From NCBI GenBank assembly GCA_963830205.1, contig CAWHLP010000015.1, positions 1-64,000 on the forward strand: a stretch of 64,000 nucleotides of DNA. The letters run 5' to 3'. A program made the position numbers and the translations under genes. Positions 56,954 to 64,000 of this stretch are shown piece by piece (position 1 is the first letter of the stretch; every line of letters starts with the position of its first letter). Under the pieces are notes generated by a model that was given only the letters and a program-made list of their open reading frames with translations, was not told where the DNA came from and did not search any database. This stretch comes from CAVSRC01 sp963830205. GTDB taxonomy: Bacteria; Pseudomonadota; Alphaproteobacteria; Rhizobiales; Kaistiaceae.

Positions 56954-57877
56954 ATGCGCGATGTGCGAAGGTTCCAACCTGCCCACGTCATTGTTCTCGG
57001 CAACGAGAAGGGAGGCTCGGGCAAGTCGACGACGGCTATGCACGTCATCGTCGCCCTGCTCAAGAGCGGGGCGCGCGTCGCGTCGATCGACACCGACGGC
57101 CGCCAGCGCTCGCTCACCCGCTATGTCGAGAACCGCGTCGCCTGGGCCAAGAAGACCGGGCTGCCGCTCGAGGTGCCCATGCACTTCACCGTGCCGCCGG
57201 CCGCCGGCGAAATGGTCTCCGAGATACAGGACCGCGAGTTCCGCGCCTTCGCCGAAGCGGTGAGCCGCACCGAATACGGCTACGACTACGTCGTCATCGA
57301 CACCCCCGGCCACAACACCTACCTGATGCGCGTCAGCCACGCGATGGCCGACACGCTGATCACGCCGATCAACGACAGCTTCGTCGATTTCGATGTGCTC
57401 GGCCGGGTCGATTCCGAGACGCTGGAGGTGGTCGGACCCAGCCACTATTCCGAGCTGGTGGCCGAATCGCTGCGCCAGCGCCGCCTGGTCGATGACCGGG
57501 CGACGGACTGGGTGGTGGTGCGCAACCGCCAGACGGCGCTCGCCAGCCGCAACCGGCGCAACATCGAGCGCGGCCTCAAGCAGCTCTCGGCGGTGGCCGG
57601 CTTCCGCCTCGCCGACGGCATTTCGGAGCGCGTCATCTTCCGCGAGCTGTTTCCCTGCGGCCTCACCGCGCTTGATACCTTCGGCGCCGCCGGCGGCGAC
57701 GCCGAGCCGACGCTGTCCCATATCTCGGCGCGCAACGAGGTGCGCAACCTGCTCGACACGCTCAATCTGCCCGCCCTCAGGGCGGCATCTTCGTCGGCGG
57801 CTCCCGCCGATCCGACGGCGCCGCCCGGCGGGCGTTCCCCGCGCGGTGGTGATGGCCGGTTGCGCGGCGCCCTGTGA
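56954..57877 (+). CDS. mipZ: MipZ-type division-site ATPase, paralog 2 (closer to canonical)
   Basis: A 307-residue MipZ: VIVLGNEKGGSGKSTTAMHVIVALLKSGARVASIDTDGRQRSLTRYVENR, VVIDTPGHNTYLMRVSHAMADTLITPINDSFVDFDVLGRVD and DWVVVRNRQTALASRNRRNIE follow the Caulobacter protein block by block, including INDSFVDFD. It starts at ATG 56954, 9 bp after the stop of the paralog, so the two are almost certainly cotranscribed. Confidence 0.88.
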   Translation: MRDVRRFQPAHVIVLGNEKGGSGKSTTAMHVIVALLKSGARVASIDTDGRQRSLTRYVENRVAWAKKTGLPLEVPMHFTVPPAAGEMVSEIQDREFRAFAEAVSRTEYGYDYVVIDTPGHNTYLMRVSHAMADTLITPINDSFVDFDVLGRVDSETLEVVGPSHYSELVAESLRQRRLVDDRATDWVVVRNRQTALASRNRRNIERGLKQLSAVAGFRLADGISERVIFRELFPCGLTALDTFGAAGGDAEPTLSHISARNEVRNLLDTLNLPALRAASSSAAPADPTAPPGGRSPRGGDGRLRGAL

Positions 57878-57908
57878 GCCCCACATGATAGGCTCTGGCT
57901 AGGCTCTG

Positions 57909-58667
57909 GTGAGCATGCAGGAGCCATCGGCGATGGCGGCAGGTGACAGCAGGAAGGAGCGGACGCCGGCCCGCCGCGACAGCGCGGACGTGCCGGAGGC
58001 CAAGTCGCGTCCGCAGGAGATCGAGGCTTTCCTGGCGGCGGCGCGGACCATGGCGCCGACGGCGACCGCCGATGGCCACGGACGGCTGATCTTTGCCCTC
58101 GATGCCACCATGAGCCGCCAGCCGACCTGGGACACGGCGCTCAAGCTCCAGGCCGAGATGTTCGAGGAGGCCGCCAAGGTCGGCGGGCTGGAGGTGCAGC
58201 TTGCCTATTACCGCGGCTTCAACGAATGCCGCGCCAGCCGCTGGGTGCGGGACGGGCGCGCGCTGCGCGACCTGATGACCACCATCGACTGCCGGGGTGG
58301 CCACACCCAGATCGGCCGCATCCTCGCCCATGCGCGCCAGGAGACCGCCAGGAAGAAGGTCAACGTCCTGGTCTTCGTCGGCGATGCCATGGAGGAGAAG
58401 ATCGACGACCTTGCGGCGGTGGCCGGCGAGCTCGGCATGCTCGGCGTGCGCGTGTTCATCTTCCAGGAGGGGCGCGACCAGTCGGTCGAGCGCGCCTTCC
58501 GCGAGATCGCCCGGCTCTCCGGCGGCGCCTATGCGCGCTTCGACGTCAACGCCGCCGGTCAGCTTGCCGAGCTCCTGCGCGCCGCCGCGGTCTACGCCGC
58601 CGGCGGTCTCAAGGCGCTGGCCAAGGGCGGGGCGGGGGCCCAGCTTCTGCTTGGGCAACTGCGGTAA
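57909..58667 (+). CDS. VWA-like domain protein
   Basis: A 252-residue protein with a disordered charged N-terminus (to about 40) and a von Willebrand A-like domain: LIFALDATMSRQPTWDTALKLQAEMF (MIDAS-like DxTxS), then VLVFVGDAMEEKIDDLAAVAGELGMLGVRVFIFQEG. Start GTG 57909 or ATG 57915. It is followed 9 bp later by a membrane J-domain gene, and the pair is likely an operon. Its role is unknown. Confidence 0.72.
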   Translation: MSMQEPSAMAAGDSRKERTPARRDSADVPEAKSRPQEIEAFLAAARTMAPTATADGHGRLIFALDATMSRQPTWDTALKLQAEMFEEAAKVGGLEVQLAYYRGFNECRASRWVRDGRALRDLMTTIDCRGGHTQIGRILAHARQETARKKVNVLVFVGDAMEEKIDDLAAVAGELGMLGVRVFIFQEGRDQSVERAFREIARLSGGAYARFDVNAAGQLAELLRAAAVYAAGGLKALAKGGAGAQLLLGQLR

Positions 58668-58676
58668 GGCTCTGGC

Positions 58677-59387
58677 ATGGCCTATTTCGGCCTCGGCCTC
58701 ATCATCCTCGCCATCCTGGTGGTCATCGGCCGCGCCTTCGTGGCGGCGGACGTGCGCGCGCTGGTGCGCGCCATCCGCTACCTGACCGGCGCCGTGCTCA
58801 TGGTGATCGGCGTCGTGTTCGCCATCGGCGACCGCTGGAGCATCGCCGTGCTCCTGCTCACCGCCGGCCTGTCGATCATCGCCACTGGGCGCATCGGTCC
58901 GCTCGACCTCGGCGGCCACGGCCGGCGGACGCCGGGCTCGACCTCGACGGTGCGCTCGCGCTTCTTCGAGATGAGCCTCGACCACGACAGCGGCGCCGTG
59001 CACGGCCGGGTGGTCAGCGGCCGCTTCAGCGGCAGCGAACTGGACGAACTGGACGAGCAGGACCTGCCGGACCTCGCCGCCGATATCGCCGGCGATCCGG
59101 AAAGCGTTGCCCTATTCGAAGCTTATCTCGACCGCCGGATGCCCGGATGGCGTGACCACGTCGAGGCTGATCCGGCAGCGGGGACGCGCGGCCCGGCGGA
59201 TGCGGGCGCCATGACTGATGAGGAGGCCTATCAGGTCCTTGGCCTTGCGCCCGGCGCCAGTGATGGGGAAATCCGGGCGGCCCACCGCCGGCTGATGATG
59301 CGCATGCACCCCGACCAGGGAGGCTCGACGTTCCTCGCGGCGAAAATCAACGAGGCTAAGGACCGGCTTCTCGGCAAACATCGCTAA
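58677..59387 (+). CDS. Membrane-anchored DnaJ-domain protein
   Basis: A 236-residue protein: two to three N-terminal membrane helices (GLGLIILAILVVIGRAFV; AVLMVIGVVFAIGDRWSIAVLLLTAGLSIIATG), an acidic middle, and a C-terminal J domain EEAYQVLGLAPGASDGEIRAAHRRLMMRMHPDQGG with an intact HPD motif. The J domain would recruit DnaK to the membrane. It follows the VWA gene and resembles the DjlA/TIM14-like layout with a C-terminal J domain. Confidence 0.85.
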   Translation: MAYFGLGLIILAILVVIGRAFVAADVRALVRAIRYLTGAVLMVIGVVFAIGDRWSIAVLLLTAGLSIIATGRIGPLDLGGHGRRTPGSTSTVRSRFFEMSLDHDSGAVHGRVVSGRFSGSELDELDEQDLPDLAADIAGDPESVALFEAYLDRRMPGWRDHVEADPAAGTRGPADAGAMTDEEAYQVLGLAPGASDGEIRAAHRRLMMRMHPDQGGSTFLAAKINEAKDRLLGKHR

Positions 59388-59437
59388 GTCCCACTACTCT
59401 GTACAAACCAGGACCCTGTGCGAACGCTGATTCCCTG

Positions 59438-60871
59438 TCAGTCACCAATCGCCAGGCATTTGAAGTCGCGCCGGGTGAGGTAGGTGCATGCGGCGCGCGC
59501 CTGGTTCTTGTTGGCAAAGCCGGCGAACCGCGCGCGATAGAGCGTGGTGTCGCCGACGGTCACCGGCTCGGTGTAGGGCGAAGCCTTGGCGAGCACGGCA
59601 GAACCCTTCGACAGCGCCTGGTCGAGGATATCCTCGGCCGAGGACTGGGTCGGGGTGGCGGCAAGCTGAATCTTCCAGCCGCTGACGATGGCGCCCGGCG
59701 ACGCGGCGTCGCTGGTGTCGTCCTCGGCGGAGGTGTCGCCCTGGTCGACCGGCTGGCCGCCGCTCTGGTCGACGGCATCGAGCGCGAAGACCGAGTTGGC
59801 GCCAACCAGCGAGGCGATGCTGGTGGCCGGGGCGGCCGGGGCCGCCGACTGGGGCTGCGCGGCCACCGCCACCGCTGCGGGTGCCGGGGCGGGCGCCGGC
59901 GGAGCCGCGATCGAGGCGGTGCGGCCGTCGTCAATGGCCGGACGCGGCTGCGGAACGGGCATGTCCTTGGGATCGGCGGAAGCGACCGCGACCTCACGGG
60001 TTTCGCCGGGGACGAAGGCGACGTGGGCGCCAGTCGAGGCCTGGGGCAGGTAGGTTTCGATCAGGCTGGCCATGTGCTGGTCGCGCCAGCGGCTGGTGTC
60101 GCCGCCGAGGACCACGCCGACGATCTGCCGCTTGCCGCGGGTGACCGAGCTGACGAGGTTGAAGCCGGAGGCGCGGGTATAGCCGGTCTTGATGCCGTTC
60201 ACCCCGTCGACCCGCCCAAGCAGGCGGTCATGGTTGCCGATGCGCTGACCGCGCCAGACGAAGCTCGGGGTGGCGAAATAGGAGAAATACGCCGGATGGT
60301 GCTCCTGCAACGCCCGGCCCAGCGTGGCCATGTCGCGGGCGGTGGTCACCTGGCCGGGATTGGGCAGGCCGGAGGCGTTGCGGAAAGTGGTGTTGGACAT
60401 GCCGAGCGCGTGCGCCTTGGCGGTCATGCGCTGGGCGAAGGCGGACTCGGAGCCGCCGAGATATTCGCCGATGGCGACCGCGACGTCGTTGGCCGAGCGG
60501 GTCACGATGGCCAGGATGGCGTCGCGCACGCTGATCGAATCGCCCGGCTTGAAGCCCAGCTTGGAGGGGGCCTGGCCGGCGGCATGGGCCGAAACCGGAA
60601 TGCGCGCACCGAGCGACGTCTTGTGGGCGTCGAGCGCGTCGAAGAGCAGGTAGAGCGTCATCATCTTGGTGAGTGACGCAGGATAGCGCTTGGCGTCGGG
60701 GGCCTGGGAATAGAGCGCCTTGCCGGTCTTGGCGTCGACGATGATGGCTGAATCGGGCGCAGCCACAGCCATCTGCGGCACGGCGCTGACCGCCGCCACC
60801 ACCAGACATGCCGCTGCGATCAGTCTGAGGCTCATTGCCCGCCGCGCAAGTCCTTCGAATCGCATCATCAT
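59438..60871 (-). CDS. D-alanyl-D-alanine carboxypeptidase (DacF/PBP6-type) with SPOR domain
   Basis: A 477-residue exported penicillin-binding protein. It has a signal peptide to AVAAPDSA, SxxK as PASLTKMMTLY, SxN as TRSANDVAVAIGEY and KTG as GIKTGYTRASG. A long Pro/Ala-rich linker follows (about 300-390), then a C-terminal SPOR domain (WKIQLAATPTQSSAEDILDQAL...YRARFAGFANKNQARAACTYL) that would target septal denuded glycan. Start ATG 60871. It lies upstream of the phasin-clp block as in other rhizobia. Confidence 0.92.
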   Translation of the reverse strand: MMMRFEGLARRAMSLRLIAAACLVVAAVSAVPQMAVAAPDSAIIVDAKTGKALYSQAPDAKRYPASLTKMMTLYLLFDALDAHKTSLGARIPVSAHAAGQAPSKLGFKPGDSISVRDAILAIVTRSANDVAVAIGEYLGGSESAFAQRMTAKAHALGMSNTTFRNASGLPNPGQVTTARDMATLGRALQEHHPAYFSYFATPSFVWRGQRIGNHDRLLGRVDGVNGIKTGYTRASGFNLVSSVTRGKRQIVGVVLGGDTSRWRDQHMASLIETYLPQASTGAHVAFVPGETREVAVASADPKDMPVPQPRPAIDDGRTASIAAPPAPAPAPAAVAVAAQPQSAAPAAPATSIASLVGANSVFALDAVDQSGGQPVDQGDTSAEDDTSDAASPGAIVSGWKIQLAATPTQSSAEDILDQALSKGSAVLAKASPYTEPVTVGDTTLYRARFAGFANKNQARAACTYLTRRDFKCLAIGD

Positions 60872-61255
60872 AGACTAACCCGTCCCGCACCGGCACGCTG
60901 AGATGTGCCGGCATGCAATACCTTGAAGCCGCCCTTTGCCGGCAGGTTGTTTGCGCCACTTTGGCACGCTTCGCCGCTGGTTCAGCGGCCAGTGAAGCGT
61001 CCTTGAGCTCGCTATCCCCGCCGGTGGCCTCGTCCCGTGCCTGCAATTTGCAGGCGTCACCGGTCCAAACATTATGGAAGGGGCGTTACCTTTCGGTAAA
61101 GTCCTAATCTGCCGCATGGCGGAATTCCGTGGCATTTCCTATTGTGCAGTGCACAAATTTTCCTTGACTCTTATGTTGCAGTGCACATATACGCTGCACA
61201 TCGGATGAGGCGCCGGCCGCCATAGCGGGCCGGCAGAGCTTGGGAAAAGAGCCAG
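60872..61255. other. Intergenic regulatory region upstream of the phasin gene
   Basis: 384 bp without a gene between divergent dacF-type and phasin genes. The right half carries the phasin promoter and TGCA-rich dyads listed separately. In the left half I see nothing recognisable except the presumed dacF promoter. Confidence 0.7.
61143..61200 (+). promoter_or_regulatory. Phasin promoter with PhaR-like TGCA dyads
   Basis: TTGACT (61164-61169) and TATACG (61188-61193) are 18 bp apart. A dyad TTGTGC-AGT-GCACAA (61143-61157) lies just upstream. TTGCAGTGCACA (61176-61187) lies between the boxes, and GCTGCACA follows the -10. PHA regulators of the PhaR type bind TGC/GCA-rich dyads in phasin promoters, so autoregulation by PHA level is likely. 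The PhaR link is inference. Confidence 0.62.
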
Positions 61256-61582
61256 ATGAGCGCCTTCGACATTCAGGGTTTCGGCAAGGACAACATCGAC
61301 GTGGCGCTGAAGAGCGTCGACGCGGTGACCAAGGGCATGCAGGCCATGGCGGTTGAGGCCGTGGACTATTCGAAGCGCAGCTTCGAGGCCAACGGCGCGG
61401 CGATCGAGAAGCTGCTCGCGGCCCGCAACCTCGACACGGCCGTCGAGGTCCAGTCTGAGATCGTGCGCACCGCCTATGAGGGCTATGTCGGACAGATGGC
61501 CCGCATGAGCGAGATCGTCACCGACATGGCCAAGGGCGCCTACCAGCCCTACGAGGCGTTCTTCGGCAAATTCGGAAAGTGA
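61256..61582 (+). CDS. Phasin family protein
   Basis: A 108-residue, cysteine-free amphipathic helical protein: FGKDNIDVALKSVDAVTKGMQAMAVEAVDYSKRSFEANGAAIEKLLAARNLDTAVEVQSEIVRTAYEGYVGQMARMSE. Phasins coat polyhydroxyalkanoate granules. The length and pattern match the short phasin_2 type. It has a TGCA-rich promoter and its own terminator, so it is monocistronic. Confidence 0.88.
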   Translation: MSAFDIQGFGKDNIDVALKSVDAVTKGMQAMAVEAVDYSKRSFEANGAAIEKLLAARNLDTAVEVQSEIVRTAYEGYVGQMARMSEIVTDMAKGAYQPYEAFFGKFGK

Positions 61583-61621
61583 GCAGCCGCCGGGGGGACA
61601 CCCCCAGGTGGCGCGAAACAG

Positions 61622-61649
61622 GGCCCGGCGGCGACGCCGGGCCTTTTTT
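61622..61649 (+). terminator. Rho-independent terminator after phasin
   Basis: GGCCCGGCG (61622-61630), loop GCGA, CGCCGGGCC (61635-61643), then six T (61644-61649): a perfect 9-bp stem and U-tract. Confidence 0.92.
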
Positions 61650-61846
61650 GTGGGCAGAGCCCGTGCGATTGGGCGAAGGCGGCTTCACAAGCCTGGTTTC
61701 AGACCTACATATCGCCCGGTCCCCAGTTCCCGTCCGGCGGCCGGATCGAACCGGCAGGCGCGCATGCACGGCAATTTGATCGTTGACGGCATGCGCGGTT
61801 TGTCGGCAGGATTTCAGCCTCGAGAGTACCCATAGTCGGACGCGAT

Positions 61847-62182
61847 ATGAGCAACGAGAATCGTCGCCCCGATCTGGACGGTGGCGACGCCAGTACCAGC
61901 ATTGTCACCAAGGCACGGCCGAAAACCAAGCGGCCGAGTCTCTATCGGGTACTGATTCTGAATGACGACTACACGCCGATGGAGTTCGTCGTGCATGTGT
62001 TGGAACGGTTCTTTCAGAAGGGACGGGAGGAGGCGACCCAGATCATGCTGCACGTGCATCAGCATGGGGTCGGAGAGTGTGGCATCTACACCTACGAAAT
62101 CGCCGAGACCAAGGTGACCCAGGTGATGGATTTCGCGCGCAAGCATCAGCATCCGCTACAATGCGTGATGGAAAAGAAGTGA
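61847..62182 (+). CDS. clpS: ATP-dependent Clp protease adaptor ClpS
   Basis: A 111-residue N-degron adaptor. A variable N-terminus is followed by LYRVLILNDDYTPMEFVVHVLERFF and the hydrophobic pocket region GVGECGIYTYEIAETKVTQV. It delivers N-degron substrates to ClpA, encoded 9 bp downstream. Confidence 0.95.
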   Translation: MSNENRRPDLDGGDASTSIVTKARPKTKRPSLYRVLILNDDYTPMEFVVHVLERFFQKGREEATQIMLHVHQHGVGECGIYTYEIAETKVTQVMDFARKHQHPLQCVMEKK

Positions 62183-62191
62183 GGTCGTCCG

Positions 62192-64000
62192 GTGCCGTCA
62201 TTCTCCCGCAGTCTTGAGAAGGCCCTCCATCAGGCGCTGGCACTGGCCGGCGAGCGCCATCAGGAATACGCCACGCTGGAGCATCTGCTGCTCGCCCTGA
62301 TCGATGATCAGGACGCCGCCGCTGTGATGCGCGCCTGCAACGTCGATCTCGACGTGCTGCGCCGCAGCCTGGTCGAATACATCGACACCGAGCTTGCCAA
62401 CCTGGCCACCGGCTCGGGCGAGGATTCGAAGCCCACCGCCGGCTTCCAGCGCGTCATCCAGCGCGCCGTCATCCATGTGCAGTCGTCCGGCCGCGAGGAG
62501 GTCACCGGCGCCAACGTGCTGGTCGCCATCTTCGCCGAGCGCGAGAGCCATGCCGCCTATTTCCTGCAGGAGCAGGAGATGACCCGCTACGACGCGGTCA
62601 ACTACATCAGCCACGGCATCGCCAAGCGCGCCGGCATGTCGGAGTCGCGCCCCGTGCGCGGCGTCGACGACGATGCGGCGACGGTCGAGGGGCGCGAGGA
62701 CCAGAAGAAGAAGGCCGATGCGCTCGAGGCCTATTGCGTCAATCTCAACGACAAGGCGAAGAAGGGCCGCATCGACCCGCTGATCGGCCGCGAGGCGGAG
62801 ATCAGCCGCACCATCCAGATCCTCTGCCGCCGGCAGAAGAACAACCCGCTGTTCGTCGGCGATCCCGGCGTCGGCAAGACCGCGATCGCCGAGGGCCTCG
62901 CCAAGCGCATCGTCGAGGGCGACGTGCCCGACGTGCTCGCCAAGTCGACGGTGTTCGCCCTCGACATGGGCACGCTCTTGGCCGGCACCCGCTATCGCGG
63001 CGATTTCGAGGAGCGCCTCAAGCAGGTGATCAAGGAGATCGAGGAGTTCCCCGGCGCGATCATGTTCATCGACGAGATCCACACGGTGATCGGCGCCGGC
63101 GCCACCTCGGGCGGCGCCATGGATGCGTCGAATCTGCTCAAGCCGGCGCTGGCCGCGGGCACCATCCGCTGCATCGGCTCGACCACCTACAAGGAATACC
63201 GCCAGTTCTTCGAGAAGGACCGGGCGCTGGTCCGCCGCTTCCAGAAGATCGACATCGCCGAGCCGTCGATCCCCGATGCCATCGAGATCCTCAAGGGGCT
63301 CAAGCCCTATTTCGAGGATTACCACCGCGTCCGCTACACCGGCGACGCGATCAAGAGCGCGGTCGAGCTGTCGTCGCGTTACATCCACGACCGCAAGCTG
63401 CCCGACAAGGCGATCGACGTCATCGACGAGACCGGCGCCTCGCAGATGCTTTTGCCCGAGTCCAAGCGGCGCAAGACCATCGGCGTCAAGGAGATCGAGG
63501 ACACCATCGCCACCATGGCGCGGATTCCGCCGAAGACGGTGTCGAAGGACGATGCCGAGGTGCTTCAGCATCTCGACGAGGCGCTGCGGACCGTCGTCTA
63601 CGGCCAGGACCAGGCGATCGAGAAGATCTCCTCGGCGATCAAGCTCGCCCGCGCCGGCCTGCGCGAGCCGGAGAAGCCGATCGGCTGCTACCTGTTCTCC
63701 GGCCCCACCGGCGTCGGCAAGACCGAGGTCGCCCGCCAGCTCGCCTCGGCGCTCGGCGTCGAGCTGATCCGCTTCGACATGTCGGAATACATGGAGCGCC
63801 ACACCGTCAGCCGCCTGATCGGCGCGCCGCCCGGCTATGTCGGCTTCGACCAGGGCGGCCTCTTGACCGACGGCGTCGACCAGCATCCGCACTGCGTGCT
63901 GCTGCTCGACGAGATCGAGAAGGCCCATCCCGACCTGTTCAACATCCTTCTCCAGGTGATGGACCACGGCAAGCTGACCGACCACAACGGCAAGCAGGTC
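62192..64000 (+). CDS. clpA: ATP-dependent Clp protease ATPase subunit ClpA (3' truncated)
   Basis: The first 603 residues of ClpA, open to the window edge. Start GTG 62192 (MPSFSRSLEKALHQALALA). Order: N-domain; AAA-1 with Walker A GDPGVGKT and Walker B IMFIDEIHTVIGAG; linker; AAA-2 with Walker A SGPTGVGKT and Walker B VLLLDEIEKAHPD. ClpA unfolds substrates for ClpP, and the ClpS gene directly upstream completes the adaptor pair. Confidence 0.97.
   Translation, partial: MPSFSRSLEKALHQALALAGERHQEYATLEHLLLALIDDQDAAAVMRACNVDLDVLRRSLVEYIDTELANLATGSGEDSKPTAGFQRVIQRAVIHVQSSGREEVTGANVLVAIFAERESHAAYFLQEQEMTRYDAVNYISHGIAKRAGMSESRPVRGVDDDAATVEGREDQKKKADALEAYCVNLNDKAKKGRIDPLIGREAEISRTIQILCRRQKNNPLFVGDPGVGKTAIAEGLAKRIVEGDVPDVLAKSTVFALDMGTLLAGTRYRGDFEERLKQVIKEIEEFPGAIMFIDEIHTVIGAGATSGGAMDASNLLKPALAAGTIRCIGSTTYKEYRQFFEKDRALVRRFQKIDIAEPSIPDAIEILKGLKPYFEDYHRVRYTGDAIKSAVELSSRYIHDRKLPDKAIDVIDETGASQMLLPESKRRKTIGVKEIEDTIATMARIPPKTVSKDDAEVLQHLDEALRTVVYGQDQAIEKISSAIKLARAGLREPEKPIGCYLFSGPTGVGKTEVARQLASALGVELIRFDMSEYMERHTVSRLIGAPPGYVGFDQGGLLTDGVDQHPHCVLLLDEIEKAHPDLFNILLQVMDHGKLTDHNGKQV

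Noticed and set aside
62198..63985. A 595-residue minus-strand open frame opposite clpA
   Set aside because: clpA is unmistakable on the plus strand, and the antisense translation has no recognisable content.

Overview
The window reads as a contiguous piece of chromosome from a GC-rich alphaproteobacterium of the order Hyphomicrobiales (Rhizobiales). Evidence: an S10/spc/alpha ribosomal cluster without rpmJ after secY, a C-minus 101-residue S14, MipZ-type division ATPases, an ATP12 F1-ATPase chaperone, a BigR/SqrR-type persulfide operon, a phasin gene beside clpS-clpA, and rhizobial-style palindromic extragenic repeats. Genus cannot be called from the sequence alone.

Layout. 1-12,937: rplD (5' truncated) through secY-adk and then rpsM-rpsK-rpoA-rplQ, ending at a strong intrinsic terminator. 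13,131-23,069: housekeeping genes (Do-like protease, rarA, flavodoxin, GGCT), a fluoride-resistance unit on the minus strand (promoter, fluoride riboswitch, terminator, crcB, DUF190), an MFS gene behind what looks like a decayed second copy of the same leader, then an rluC-type gene, aldo/keto reductase, ATP12 and a decayed DUF2726 gene. 23,070-39,884: pccB and pccA, separated by about 13 kb carrying cfa, lrgAB, a YARHG protein, a 1,251-residue TIR-nSTAND-TPR protein, a sugar ABC transporter with its GntR regulator, and an MgtC/DUF4010 protein. 39,901-48,598: acyltransferase, acyP, lipB, tRNA-Leu(GAG), HD hydrolase, a probable UDP-GlcNAc3N (diamino sugar) pair, AKR, L,D-transpeptidase and small genes. 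48,559-51,046: TauE/rhodanese/BigR divergent from a persulfide dioxygenase, with a clear operator dyad. 51,268-55,114: two potassium uptake systems (kup, trkH) flanking a GIY-YIG gene bracketed by inverted palindromic repeats. 55,280-64,000: DUF1489, two tandem MipZ paralogs, a VWA/DnaJ pair, a SPOR-tailed D,D-carboxypeptidase, phasin, clpS and clpA (3' truncated).

Data quality matters here. At least ten otherwise intact genes, including the essential rplE and rpoA, are split by small frameshifts. All of those I could resolve are net insertions of one or two bases, six of them in one protease gene. This looks like residual insertion errors in the consensus, so split genes are annotated across the break. 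One gene (DUF2726, 22,294-22,929) has a different signature, with an in-frame stop and a deletion, and may be a real pseudogene.

The best candidates for new biology are the TIR-nSTAND-TPR protein, the GIY-YIG gene bracketed by inverted cruciform repeats, the duplicated fluoride leader, and the tandem MipZ pair.
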